The position numbers were made by a program, and so were the translations under genes. From positions 141,353 to 205,352 of the forward strand of contig NZ_JAFCLZ010000017.1 in assembly GCF_018130165.1 (NCBI RefSeq): a stretch of 64,000 nt of DNA, in the 5' to 3' direction. Under the pieces are notes generated by a model. That model did no database searches, was not told the origin of the DNA, and saw nothing but the letters and a program-made list of their open reading frames with translations. Below are positions 25,213 through 33,508 of the stretch, piece after piece. This DNA is from Bradyrhizobium sp. JYMT SZCCT0180 (GTDB lineage: Bacteria; Pseudomonadota; Alphaproteobacteria; Rhizobiales; Xanthobacteraceae). Within the stretch, counting starts at the first letter, position 1. Each line of letters begins with the position of its first letter.

Positions 25213-25689
25213 ATGACCGGCGGAATTCCCATGCGCACCCTCTTCACATCGTTGAAAACCTTCGGCCTGGCTGCGGCGCTTGCCGTGCTGGCATTCGGCC
25301 AGTCGGCAGAGGCCGCCAATCCGCTGGAATTGAATTTCTGGCTGTCCGGTCCCCGCTATGACGGGCGCGTTGCGCCTTGCGAATCGGCGCTGCCGACCAT
25401 CATTTCGCAGTTCCGCGAGAAGGAAAGCACCTTCTGGAATTCCCCCCTGACCATCACCGCCTATGGCCGGGTCCACGAAACCACGTTCCGTCCCTGGCAA
25501 TCCGACAACATTCCGCGCCGCTATTGCACCGGCGACGTGATGCTGAGCGACGGCAAGGTGCGCAACGTGCACTATTCGATCATCGAGGATGGCGGCTTTG
25601 CCGGCTTCGGCCAGGGCGTCGAATGGTGCGTCACCGGGCTGGACCGCAACTGGGCCTATAACCCCGGCTGCAAGGCTGCCCGGCCTTAA
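25213..25689 (+). CDS. Secreted hypothetical protein
   Basis: 158 residues. Signal peptide through 'GQSAEAAN'; mature part about 125 residues with four Cys ('APCESALP', 'RRYCTGDV', 'EWCVTGL', 'PGCKAARP') and 'NVHYSIIEDGGFAGFGQGVE', less one residue, a glycine-rich C-terminal part. Looks like a disulfide-stabilised periplasmic protein of unknown function. GGAGGG four bases before ATG at 25213 supports that start; ATG at 25231 is possible. Confidence 0.68.
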   Translation: MTGGIPMRTLFTSLKTFGLAAALAVLAFGQSAEAANPLELNFWLSGPRYDGRVAPCESALPTIISQFREKESTFWNSPLTITAYGRVHETTFRPWQSDNIPRRYCTGDVMLSDGKVRNVHYSIIEDGGFAGFGQGVEWCVTGLDRNWAYNPGCKAARP

Positions 25690-25842
25690 AGCTTACCCCT
25701 AAGCTTCCTGCCAGAGTTTTTCGATCGCGGCGGCCGGCGCCACCCGATTCGCGCCTCACCATTTTTGTTCTTGAAATGTTCCGGTTCCCTGCTAGGCTCG
25801 GGTAATCGAGTACGTCATGCTTGGCGAGTAAGGGAGCGTTTG

Positions 25843-26526
25843 ATGTTTCCATCGGTCATTGTTTCGCGGCTGCTGATTTCGCTGGCACTTGTCTTGGTCA
25901 CCGCGGGCCACGCCGCCGCGCAGGACCGCCGGCAGAACGCCCCTGGCGAGTTCGATTTCTACGTGCTGGCCCTGTCGTGGTCGCCCTCCTTCTGCGAGGC
26001 GGCCTCCGAACGCGGTAATAGCGGCCGTTCTGCGCAGATCCAGTGCGAGCGCCCGTTTTCCTTCGTGGTCCACGGCCTGTGGCCGCAATATGAGCGCGGC
26101 TTTCCCGAATATTGCCAGCGGCCGTCGCCCCGTCTCGACCGCAACATCATGACGTCGATGCTGGACCTGATGCCGGCGCCCGGGCTGATCTTCAACGAGT
26201 GGGACAAGCACGGCACCTGTTCCGGCCTTGGCGCGCGGGCCTATTTCGAGAACATCCGCAAAGCCCGCGCCGCGGTGAAGATCCCCGAGGAATTCCTGCA
26301 ATTGTCGGAATCGAAGACGATCGCCCCCGAGGCGCTCGAGGCAGCCTTTATCAAGGTCAATCCCGGCCTGAGCAGCTCGGCGATTTCGGTCGTCTGCAGC
26401 AGCCGTCGGCTCAGCGAAGTCAGGGTCTGCATGAGCAAGGACCTGCAATTCCGCTCCTGCGAGGAAATCGACCGCCGCGCCTGCCGCCGCGACGAGGTCG
26501 TGATGCCGCCGGTGCGGGGAAGTTGA
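25843..26526 (+). CDS. Ribonuclease T2 family, secreted
   Basis: 227 residues with a signal peptide (ending 'AGHAAAQ'). The two catalytic blocks of RNase T2 are intact: CAS I 'FVVHGLWPQYERGFP' with the first His, and CAS II 'FNEWDKHGTCSG' with Glu, Lys and the second His. Six or more Cys suggest the usual disulfides. It should cleave single-stranded RNA in the periplasm or outside the cell, perhaps to recover phosphate and nucleosides. AAGGGAG precedes the ATG. Confidence 0.93.
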   Translation: MFPSVIVSRLLISLALVLVTAGHAAAQDRRQNAPGEFDFYVLALSWSPSFCEAASERGNSGRSAQIQCERPFSFVVHGLWPQYERGFPEYCQRPSPRLDRNIMTSMLDLMPAPGLIFNEWDKHGTCSGLGARAYFENIRKARAAVKIPEEFLQLSESKTIAPEALEAAFIKVNPGLSSSAISVVCSSRRLSEVRVCMSKDLQFRSCEEIDRRACRRDEVVMPPVRGS

Positions 26527-26535
26527 AACCTCCCT

Positions 26536-26630
26536 CGTCGTCATGCCCGGGCTTGACCCGGGCATCCACGTCTTCCTTCGTTCGGTGATCAAAGACGTGG
26601 ATGGCCGGGACAAGCCCGGCCATGACGAGT
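26536..26630. repeat. Palindromic repeat, CGTCATGCCCGGGCTTGACC type
   Basis: CGTCGTCATGCCCGGGC and GGCCGGGACAAGCCCGGCCA with CATGACGAG, plus the central pair CACGTCTT / AAGACGTG. Sits between the RNase and rlmJ. Confidence 0.8.
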
Positions 26631-26672
26631 AGAAGACGTAGACGTCTTCTCGAACGGCTCTTGAATTCTCCC

Positions 26673-27533
26673 ATGAACTACCGACACGCCTTTCATGCCG
26701 GCGGCTTTGCCGATGTCATCAAGCACATCGTGCTGGTGCGGATGCTGACATATCTGCAGGAAAAGCCCGCCGCCTTTCGCGTCATCGACACCCATGCCGG
26801 CGCCGGGCGCTACGACCTGTCCGGCGACGAGGCCCGCCGCAGCGGCGAATGGCTGACCGGCATCGCGCGGGTGATGCAGGCGCGGTTCTCGGAAAATGCG
26901 TTGCCGCTGGTGGCGCCCTATCTCGACATCGTCAGGGCCTTCAACGCGCAAGCCGAGCTGAAAGCCTATCCCGGATCGCCCTTGATCGCGCGCGCGCTGC
27001 TGCGGCCGCAGGACCGCCTCACGGCATGCGAGATCGAGCCGAAAGCCCACAAGCAATTGATCGATGCGCTGCGCCGCGACACCCAGGCCCGGGTGGTCGA
27101 TCTCGACGGCTGGACGGCGTTGCCGGCCTTCGTGCCGCCGAACGAGCGGCGCGGCCTCGTGCTGATCGACCCTTCGTTCGAGCAAAAGGACGAGTTCGAA
27201 AAGCTCGCCGACGGCTTTGCCGAGGCCTATGCGAAGTGGCCGACCGGCAGCTATCTCTTGTGGTACCCGGTCAAGAGCCGGCGCATCACCGACGGCCTGG
27301 CCCGGCATGTCGCCGCCGTGGCTGAGACCGGCAAGCCGGCCGGAAAATGTCTGCGGCTCGAATTCAGCGTCGCACCGCAGCAGGCCGGCGGTCCCCTCAC
27401 CTCCACCGGGCTTCTGATCGTCAACCCGCCGTGGACGCTGGCGGGCGAGCTGAAGACTATTTTACCCGAATTGGAAAAACCGCTCGGCCAGGGCGGCGCC
27501 GGCCGGTTCAGGCTTGAGACGCCCAAACCTTGA
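26673..27533 (+). CDS. rlmJ: 23S rRNA m6A2030 methyltransferase
   Basis: 286 residues, normal for RlmJ. 'MNYRHAFHAGGFADVIKHIV' is the diagnostic N-terminus, 'VIDTHAGAGRYDL' binds S-adenosylmethionine, and the catalytic motif IV reads DPSFEQKDEF, where the family norm is DPPYE/DPPFE. The Pro-to-Ser change lies next to the target-adenine pocket; activity is probably retained but not certain. The ATG at 26673 is fixed by the conserved N-terminus; the preceding sequence is repeat. Confidence 0.9.
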   Translation: MNYRHAFHAGGFADVIKHIVLVRMLTYLQEKPAAFRVIDTHAGAGRYDLSGDEARRSGEWLTGIARVMQARFSENALPLVAPYLDIVRAFNAQAELKAYPGSPLIARALLRPQDRLTACEIEPKAHKQLIDALRRDTQARVVDLDGWTALPAFVPPNERRGLVLIDPSFEQKDEFEKLADGFAEAYAKWPTGSYLLWYPVKSRRITDGLARHVAAVAETGKPAGKCLRLEFSVAPQQAGGPLTSTGLLIVNPPWTLAGELKTILPELEKPLGQGGAGRFRLETPKP

Positions 27534-27847
27534 AGGCTCGTCTTGAATGCAAGCCTTGAACGCAAACCTTTCGGGGTAAGCCTTCAAGGCGGTGCATTGG
27601 GCTGAAAAGTGCCGATTGAGCCATAGTCAATTTGCGCGGAACCGTATTATGCTCGGCTGTTATGACTGGCTTTACGTTCCGCTTCCGCGAATGGTTGCGG
27701 CGGAGTGATCAAGGCCTAAAAAAATCCAGACTGATCGGTGCGTGACCCGATCGGTTCAGGTGGCCAAGCTTCCGACAACGAATGTCCGGTCGGCCGATAC
27801 GCGAATTGCGCGTAGCGGCAAAGCAATGCGGGGGAGGAGTTTTCCCG
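27534..27847. other. Long leader region of the cold-shock gene
   Basis: No gene. About 314 bases with several inverted repeats, among them CTGATCGG / CCGATCGG near 27730-27755 and ACGCGAATTGCGCGT near 27799-27813, and a TATTAT box near 27645. It could act as a temperature-responsive 5' leader, as in other cspA genes. Confidence 0.35.
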
Positions 27848-28063
27848 ATGGCCATGACTGGTACAGTCAAGTTCTTCAATGGAGAACGCGGCTACGGCTT
27901 CATCAAGCCCGATGACGGCGGCCGCGACGTGTTCGTTCACATCACTGCCGTCGAGCGGGCCGGATTGAAGGATTTGACTGAAGGACAGCGCATTACATTC
28001 GAGGTCGAACCGGACAAGAAGGGCAAAGGCCCCAAGGCGGTCAACCTGGTGATTTCATCGTAA
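27848..28063 (+). CDS. cspA: Cold-shock protein
   Basis: 71 residues, an OB-fold RNA chaperone. RNP1 'GYGFIKPDD' and RNP2 'VFVHIT' are intact. 'MAMTGTVKFFNGERGYGFIK' is the usual start and the C-terminus 'KGPKAVNLVI' is typical. GGGGAGGAG lies nine bases before the ATG. It should bind single-stranded RNA and melt secondary structure; the long structured leader suggests post-transcriptional control. Confidence 0.93.
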   Translation: MAMTGTVKFFNGERGYGFIKPDDGGRDVFVHITAVERAGLKDLTEGQRITFEVEPDKKGKGPKAVNLVISS

Positions 28064-28144
28064 GCTGACGCGTGAGCTTAAGCTCTCGGTGAAAGCGAAC
28101 TGAAGTTTTGCCTGCACCAAATCCCGCTGAGCGCGAGGCGCGGC

Positions 28145-28984
28145 TCAGAACGTGGACGCGTGCATGATGTGGCCGCCGCGCGCCGGTGCGTCACGTTCGC
28201 TCTCGGGGAAGAACCGCGCCGCGATCCTGTCAGGGCCGACATCATCGACATGCCGGAAGCCGGTCGCGCTCATGCGGGCGCAAAGCGGCGCGGTGTCGAA
28301 ATAGCTCTGAAGGCTTTCGCCAACCGCGGCCACCCGCTCGGCAAGCGCTTGATGCGCGGCGCGGCCGGCCGGTGCGACCGAGCTTGCGGGGTTGACGTAG
28401 TCGAACACCACCTCAGCGCCGCCCTCTAGCTGCCCGACATAGCCGAGCGTCGAGAACACCGCCGTCTCGGTCAGATACGGCACCACGCCGAGCCAGCTGA
28501 AGAAGCTGCGTTTGGCGGCGACAAAGCCTGCGGCGTCCAGCGCTTCGGCCAATGTCTGCCGTTCGAAATCTATCCCGACATAGGTCAGCGTGTCCGGTAC
28601 GGCGATTGTCGCAGCGGCCAGCATCTCGCGCTTGCGGGCTTGCGTGGCGGGAAAATCGACTTCGAAAATTCGCAGGCCACCCGCCAGCGGCGTCCGGTAG
28701 GCGAGCGTATCGAGCCCTGCGCCGAGCACCACGAGCTGCGTCGCACCATTATTCACCGCTTCCGTCAGCGCTTCTTCCGAGATGCGCGAGCGCGCGGCGA
28801 TGAACCAGCGCAACCGTGGCCCCGACGTGTGGGCCATGGCATGGTCGAGCGAGACCTGGATATCGTCGCCGAGAATGCGCAGCGCCAGCGGATCCATGAG
28901 GATCGATGCGTTATCCAGCACCTGGTGCGCCGCGCGCAAGCGGGCGGCGCCCAACGCGGTCAGACTTGGCTGCCCCGGCTGCAT
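28145..28984 (-). CDS. Class I SAM-dependent methyltransferase (LCM/PPM family)
   Basis: 279 residues. 'SLTALGAARLRAAHQVLDNA', 'QLVVLGAGLDTLAYRTPLAG', 'FEVDFPATQARKREML' and 'PYLTE' are hallmarks of the leucine-carboxyl-methyltransferase-like family (TIGR00027 type), often found in actinobacteria and rhizobia with unknown small-molecule substrates. Gly-rich motif I is at about residues 86-94. Monocistronic and convergent with cspA. Confidence 0.87.
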   Translation of the reverse strand: MQPGQPSLTALGAARLRAAHQVLDNASILMDPLALRILGDDIQVSLDHAMAHTSGPRLRWFIAARSRISEEALTEAVNNGATQLVVLGAGLDTLAYRTPLAGGLRIFEVDFPATQARKREMLAAATIAVPDTLTYVGIDFERQTLAEALDAAGFVAAKRSFFSWLGVVPYLTETAVFSTLGYVGQLEGGAEVVFDYVNPASSVAPAGRAAHQALAERVAAVGESLQSYFDTAPLCARMSATGFRHVDDVGPDRIAARFFPESERDAPARGGHIMHASTF

Positions 28985-29025
28985 CGAACAATTTTAGGCG
29001 TGCCGCCGCGCACTGTCCACGAGAC

Positions 29026-29057
29026 AAAAAAAATCCCGGCGGCTTGGCGCCGCCGGG
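29026..29057 (-). terminator. Rho-independent terminator of the outer-membrane protein gene
   Basis: On the minus strand CCCGGCGGC pairs with GCCGCCGGG around GCCAA, and a run of eight T follows. It begins about 38 bases after the stop codon of the barrel protein. Confidence 0.9.
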
Positions 29058-29094
29058 AGGCTGCAACAGATGGTTTCTTTGCGTTTTTTTGATC

Positions 29095-29718
29095 TCAGAA
29101 GCGATAATTCACGCCGGCGCGGATCAGCCCGAAGCTGTAGCCGTTCGAGGCTCCGGTGATGACAAAATTGGTGTTGGAGAGGTCGACATAGAGATACTCG
29201 ACCTTGGCGCTCCAGTTCGGCGCAAAGCCCATTTCAGCGCCGACGCCCGCGGTCCAGCCCGCCGTGGTGTGGGATTCCGACAGGCCGAACGTGGTGGCGC
29301 GCAGTTCGCCGAAGGCAAGACCGCCGGTGCCGTAGAACATCACGTTGTTAAACGCATAGCCGACCCGGCCGCGCAGCGTGCCGAACCAGGGGTTGGAGAA
29401 CTTCCACGGCGCGAAGGTATCGGCCGCGCCGGTCGCGTTGATATCGCCCTCGAGGCCAAACACCCACGGCCCGTTCTGAAAGTTGTAGCCGGCCTGCACG
29501 CCGCCTACAAAGCCCGACGGCTTGGTCGGGTTGTTGTCGACCGAGCCCCAGGCATAGCCGAGATTGCCGCCGAGATAGGGACCGGCCCAGCTATAGGCGT
29601 TGAGCGGCTGATTGACGGTATAGGGCGCGCGCGATCCGTAATTCATGTCGGCCGCCTGCGCCGACATCGTCCAGGCGGCGGCGACCACCGCCAGCGCCCG
29701 CAAAACAAAGCTGCCCAT
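29095..29718 (-). CDS. Outer-membrane beta-barrel protein (Omp31/porin-family type)
   Basis: 207 residues: a signal peptide (ending 'MSAQAAD') and an eight-stranded barrel. 'YSWAGPYLGGNLGYAWG', 'GFVGGVQAGYNFQNGPWVFG', 'GTLRGRVGYAFNNVMFYGTG' and the C-terminal 'GLIRAGVNYRF', ending in Phe, are typical of rhizobial Omp25/Omp31-like barrels. It should sit in the outer membrane as an abundant structural protein. ATG at 29718 follows GGAG. Strong terminator downstream. Confidence 0.9.
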   Translation of the reverse strand: MGSFVLRALAVVAAAWTMSAQAADMNYGSRAPYTVNQPLNAYSWAGPYLGGNLGYAWGSVDNNPTKPSGFVGGVQAGYNFQNGPWVFGLEGDINATGAADTFAPWKFSNPWFGTLRGRVGYAFNNVMFYGTGGLAFGELRATTFGLSESHTTAGWTAGVGAEMGFAPNWSAKVEYLYVDLSNTNFVITGASNGYSFGLIRAGVNYRF

Positions 29719-29938
29719 CACTCAACTCCACCACGCAACAGCCGCACCCTTCCGGCCGAGGCCGGCTTGGTTACGGAATTCCACTTTTTTCCTGTAAGAT
29801 TTATCGAGAGTTTTAAGTTAAAGGGTTGTTAAGCCCTCTTACCGCCCGATCATCAGTCTTAAGAATGTGTTACCCGGCATGGCCTCGGTCGCCGCCGGCA
29901 CGCTGGCGATGCCGGCCAGCAGCGCTTAATTTAGGCCC

Positions 29939-32053
29939 ATGGATCACGATTCTACCGACCATCCGAAGGCCCCGGGCAAGCCGCGACGGGGTTCCCAGCC
30001 GGATTTGCTTTCAAAGGACCCTGCAAAGGACCCTGCTCAGGAGCTTGGCCCCGCCGATCTCGATCCGGCGACGTCTGCCGCCGAGGACGAAGATGAGGCC
30101 CGCCTGCCGGAACCCGCGGAGGAAACCGCCGAGGACACCACGGAGGCGGTGGCCGAAGGTCCGCTTGCGGTCGGCCATGCCGCGATCGAAAATGCCGTGC
30201 GCCTGGCGCCGACCTCGCCCGGTGTCTACCGCATGCTCAACACCGGCAACGACGTGCTTTACGTCGGCAAGGCGAAGAACGTCCGCAAGCGGCTTGCCTC
30301 CTACGCCCGCGTCAACGCGCCGCTGCCGGCGCGAATCCTGCGCATGATCGCGGCCACCGTTGCGGTCGAGATCATCTCGACCACGACGGAGACCGAGGCG
30401 CTGCTGCTCGAGGCCAATCTGATCAAGCAGCTGCGGCCGCGCTTCAACGTGCAACTGCGCGACGACAAGTCGTTTCCCTATATCCTGATCACCGGCGACC
30501 ACTGGGCGCCGCAGATCCTCAAACATCGCGGCGCGCAGTCGCGGCCGGGGCGCTATTTCGGGCCGTTCGCCAACGCGGGCGCCGTCAACCGCACCATCAC
30601 GGCGCTGCAGCGCGCGTTTTTGATCCGCTCCTGCACCGACGGCTTCTTCGAGAGCCGCACCCGGCCCTGCCTGCTCTATCAAATCCGCCGCTGCTCCGGC
30701 CCCTGCACCCGCGAGATCGATTTCCCCGGCTATACCGAGCTGGTGCGCGAGGCGGGCGACTTCCTGTCCGGCCGCAGCCATCTGGTCAAAAAAGAACTGG
30801 CCGGTGAGATGGAAAAAGCGTCCGCCGAACTCGAATTCGAGACTGCCGCACTCTACCGTGACCGCCTCGCCGCACTCTCGGCGATCCAGTCGCAGCAGGG
30901 CATCAATCCGCGCACCGTGGAAGAGGCCGACGTGTTCGCCATCCACCAGGAGGGCGGCTATTCCTGCGTCGAGGTGTTCTTCTTCCGCACCGGCCAGAAC
31001 TGGGGCAACCGCGCCTATTTCCCGCGCGCGGAGAAATCCTTCACGCCGGAAGAAGTGCTGGCCTCGTTCCTGGCGCAATTCTACGACGACAAACCGCCGC
31101 CGAAACTGATCCTGCTGTCGCACGAGATCGAGGAAAGCGCGCTGCTGGCGGATGCCCTCGCCGTCAAGGCCGGCTTCAAGGTCGAAGTCTCGACGCCAAA
31201 GCGCGGCGAGAAAAAGGAATTGATCGCGCATGCGCTGACCAACGCCCGCGAGGCGCTCGGCCGCAAGCTCAGCGATACCGCGACCCAAGGCCGCCTGCTG
31301 GAGGGCATGGTCACGACGCTCGGGCTGCCGCATGCGCCCAAGCGCATCGAGGTCTACGACAACAGCCACATCCAGGGCACCAACGCGGTCGGCGCGATGA
31401 TCGTGGCGGGACCCGACGGATTCATCAAGAACCAGTACCGCAAGTTCAACATCAAGTCGGAAGGCCTGACGCCCGGCGACGACTACGCGATGATGCGCGA
31501 GGTGCTGGAGCGGCGCTTCAAGCGGCTGTTGAAACCGCCGGAAGACGATACCGGCAAAGCAAAAGCCGAGATCAAGGCCGACGACGATTCGTTTCCGCAA
31601 TGGCCGGATCTGGTCATTATTGACGGCGGCCGCGGCCAGCTCAACGCGGCAAGGCAGATCTTCGAGACCCTCGGACTGACGCAAGTCACGCTGCTGGCCG
31701 TGGCCAAGGGGCCGGACCGCGATGCGGGGCGGGAAACGCTGTTCATGCCGGACCGCGAGGCGATCAAGCTCGAACCGCGCGACCCCGTGCTGTATTTCAT
31801 CCAGCGGCTGCGCGACGAGGCGCATCGTTTCGTGATCGGATCGCACCGCAAACTGCGCAAAAAGGACATCCGCGAAGCGGGTTTGCAGGAGATTCCGGGC
31901 ATCGGCCCGTCACGCAAACGTGCCTTGCTGCATCACTTTGGAACGCTGAAGGAAATCGAGCGGGCCTCGATCGCCGACCTTGGCAAGGTTCCAGGGGTCA
32001 GCGCCGAAAGCGCCCGCAAGATTTTCGAGTTTTTCCATGCGCAACCGGGTTAA
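29939..32053 (+). CDS. uvrC: Excinuclease ABC subunit C
   Basis: 704 residues, nearly 100 longer than E. coli UvrC. Residues 1-80 are an extra acidic, Pro/Glu/Asp-rich arm. Then the GIY-YIG nuclease ('SPGVYRMLNTGNDVLYVGKA'), UVR motif ('MEKASAELEFETAALYRDRL'), the RNase H-like second nuclease ('RIEVYDNSHIQGTNAVGAMI', 'VIIDGGRGQLNAA') and two helix-hairpin-helix motifs ('IPGIGPSRKRALLHHFG', 'VPGVSAESARKI'). It makes both incisions in nucleotide-excision repair after UvrAB. The function of the N-terminal arm is unknown. Confidence 0.95.
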   Translation: MDHDSTDHPKAPGKPRRGSQPDLLSKDPAKDPAQELGPADLDPATSAAEDEDEARLPEPAEETAEDTTEAVAEGPLAVGHAAIENAVRLAPTSPGVYRMLNTGNDVLYVGKAKNVRKRLASYARVNAPLPARILRMIAATVAVEIISTTTETEALLLEANLIKQLRPRFNVQLRDDKSFPYILITGDHWAPQILKHRGAQSRPGRYFGPFANAGAVNRTITALQRAFLIRSCTDGFFESRTRPCLLYQIRRCSGPCTREIDFPGYTELVREAGDFLSGRSHLVKKELAGEMEKASAELEFETAALYRDRLAALSAIQSQQGINPRTVEEADVFAIHQEGGYSCVEVFFFRTGQNWGNRAYFPRAEKSFTPEEVLASFLAQFYDDKPPPKLILLSHEIEESALLADALAVKAGFKVEVSTPKRGEKKELIAHALTNAREALGRKLSDTATQGRLLEGMVTTLGLPHAPKRIEVYDNSHIQGTNAVGAMIVAGPDGFIKNQYRKFNIKSEGLTPGDDYAMMREVLERRFKRLLKPPEDDTGKAKAEIKADDDSFPQWPDLVIIDGGRGQLNAARQIFETLGLTQVTLLAVAKGPDRDAGRETLFMPDREAIKLEPRDPVLYFIQRLRDEAHRFVIGSHRKLRKKDIREAGLQEIPGIGPSRKRALLHHFGTLKEIERASIADLGKVPGVSAESARKIFEFFHAQPG

Positions 32054-32169
32054 AGGGAGCCGATTCACATGGAGGTTTCATTTGGGCGTTTCATTTGGCC
32101 GTCGCCTGCGACAGATGATCTGGGGCCTGCACGGTTGACCTTCACGCCTGAGCGGTATTGGTAAGACGG

Positions 32170-32784
32170 ATGAACATCGCAACCACCAAGGGCCAGTCCA
32201 AGAGCCTGTCCCTCCCGAATATCCTGACCTATGCCCGCATCGCCGCCATCCCGGTGGTGGTCGGCTGCGTCTATGCCCAATCCATCATGGACGGCCCGCT
32301 GTGGCTGCGCTGGGTGGCGCTGGCGCTCTTTATCGCCGCCGCCGTGACCGACGTTCTCGATGGCTATTATGCACGGGCGTGGGATCAGCAATCCGCCTTC
32401 GGCCGCATGCTCGATCCGATCGCCGACAAATTGCTGGTGGCGTCCTGCCTGTTGATGCTGGCCGCCGACAACAGCATCCATGGCTGGACGCTGTGGGCCG
32501 CCATCGTGATCCTGTGCCGCGAAATCCTGGTCTCGGGCTTGCGGGAATATCTCGCGGCGCTCCGGGTCAGCGTCCCCGTGACCAAGCTCGCGAAATGGAA
32601 GACCACCGTCCAGCTGGTCGCGATCGGCTTTCTGATCGCCGGCGAGGCGGGCGAACAGATTTTCGCCCCGACCACCATGATCGGGATCGCCCTGCTGTGG
32701 ACGTCGGCGATCGTCACGATCTATACCGGCTATGATTATTTCCGCGCCGGCATTCACCACCTCATCAAGGAGGATGAGGGATGA
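32170..32784 (+). CDS. pgsA: CDP-diacylglycerol-glycerol-3-phosphate 3-phosphatidyltransferase
   Basis: 204 residues, an integral membrane enzyme that makes phosphatidylglycerol phosphate. The CDP-alcohol phosphatidyltransferase signature is intact in 'DVLDGYYARAWDQ' and 'GRMLDPIADK' (pattern DGxxAR...GxxxDxxxD). 'LPNILTYARIAAIP' marks the first helix; about six membrane segments follow. It overlaps moaD by four bases (ATGA), so the gene leads an operon pgsA-moaD-moaE-prmB. ATG at 32170 is the likely start. Confidence 0.93.
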   Translation: MNIATTKGQSKSLSLPNILTYARIAAIPVVVGCVYAQSIMDGPLWLRWVALALFIAAAVTDVLDGYYARAWDQQSAFGRMLDPIADKLLVASCLLMLAADNSIHGWTLWAAIVILCREILVSGLREYLAALRVSVPVTKLAKWKTTVQLVAIGFLIAGEAGEQIFAPTTMIGIALLWTSAIVTIYTGYDYFRAGIHHLIKEDEG

Positions 32785-33032
32785 AGGTCAAATATTTCGC
32801 CTGGGTGCGCGAACGGATCGGCATTTCGGAGGAAATGGTCGAGCCGCCGGCCGCCGTGCGCACGGTGGACGATTTGATCGGCTGGCTCTCCCAGCGCGGC
32901 GAGACCTATGCCTACGCGTTCGAGAAGCCGAAGGTGATCCGCGCCGCGATCGACCATACCCATGTCAAGCCGGATGCGATGATATCAGGCGCCCGCGAGA
33001 TCGCGTTCTTTCCGCCGATGACCGGCGGTTGA
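32781..33032 (+). CDS. moaD: Molybdopterin synthase small subunit
   Basis: 83 residues, ubiquitin-like fold ending in the required Gly-Gly ('FFPPMTGG'), which is thiocarboxylated to carry sulfur to molybdopterin. 'MKVKYFAWVRERIGISEE' is the usual first strand. Start overlaps the pgsA stop; moaE follows eight bases after its stop. Confidence 0.95.
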   Translation: MKVKYFAWVRERIGISEEMVEPPAAVRTVDDLIGWLSQRGETYAYAFEKPKVIRAAIDHTHVKPDAMISGAREIAFFPPMTGG

Positions 33033-33040
33033 CCTCTCCA

Positions 33041-33508
33041 ATGACCGCCGCCGCGACCATCCGCATTCAGCAAGCCGATTTCGACATCGCGCAGGAGATT
33101 GCGGCGCTGACCAAGGGCCGCAGCGATGTCGGCGCGGTCGTGACCTTCAGCGGCATCTGCCGCGGCAGCGAGAACGGCGAGCCGATCGCGGCGCTGACGC
33201 TCGAGCACTATCCCGGCATGGCGGAGGCCGAAATCAAGCGGCACACCGACGAAGCGATGTCGCGCTGGCCGCTCACCGGCCTCACCGTGGTGCATCGCGT
33301 CGGGCGCATCACGCCGGGCGAAAACATCGTGCTGGTGCTGGCGGCTTCCGCGCATCGGCAAGCGGCGTTTCAGGCGGCGGAGTTCCTGATGGATTATCTG
33401 AAGGCCAATGCGCCGTTCTGGAAGCGCGAAGAAAGCGCGAAGGGAACGAGTTGGATCGAGGCGCGCGGCCATGACGACGACGCCGCGGCGCGCTGGACCA
33501 AATCCTGA
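33041..33508 (+). CDS. moaE: Molybdopterin synthase large subunit
   Basis: 155 residues. With MoaD it converts precursor Z (cPMP) to molybdopterin. 'GAVVTFSGICRGSENG', 'LEHYPGMAEAEI', 'VVHRVGRITPGENIVLVL', 'HRQAAFQAAEFLMDYLKANA' and the catalytic-Lys region 'FWKREESAKGTSWIEA' are all present. It overlaps the next gene by one base, so the four genes are coupled. Confidence 0.96.
   Translation: MTAAATIRIQQADFDIAQEIAALTKGRSDVGAVVTFSGICRGSENGEPIAALTLEHYPGMAEAEIKRHTDEAMSRWPLTGLTVVHRVGRITPGENIVLVLAASAHRQAAFQAAEFLMDYLKANAPFWKREESAKGTSWIEARGHDDDAAARWTKS

Noticed and set aside
30011..31846. 611-codon minus-strand frame inside uvrC
   Set aside because: Antisense shadow of UvrC; composition rich in Arg, His and Ala with no domain.
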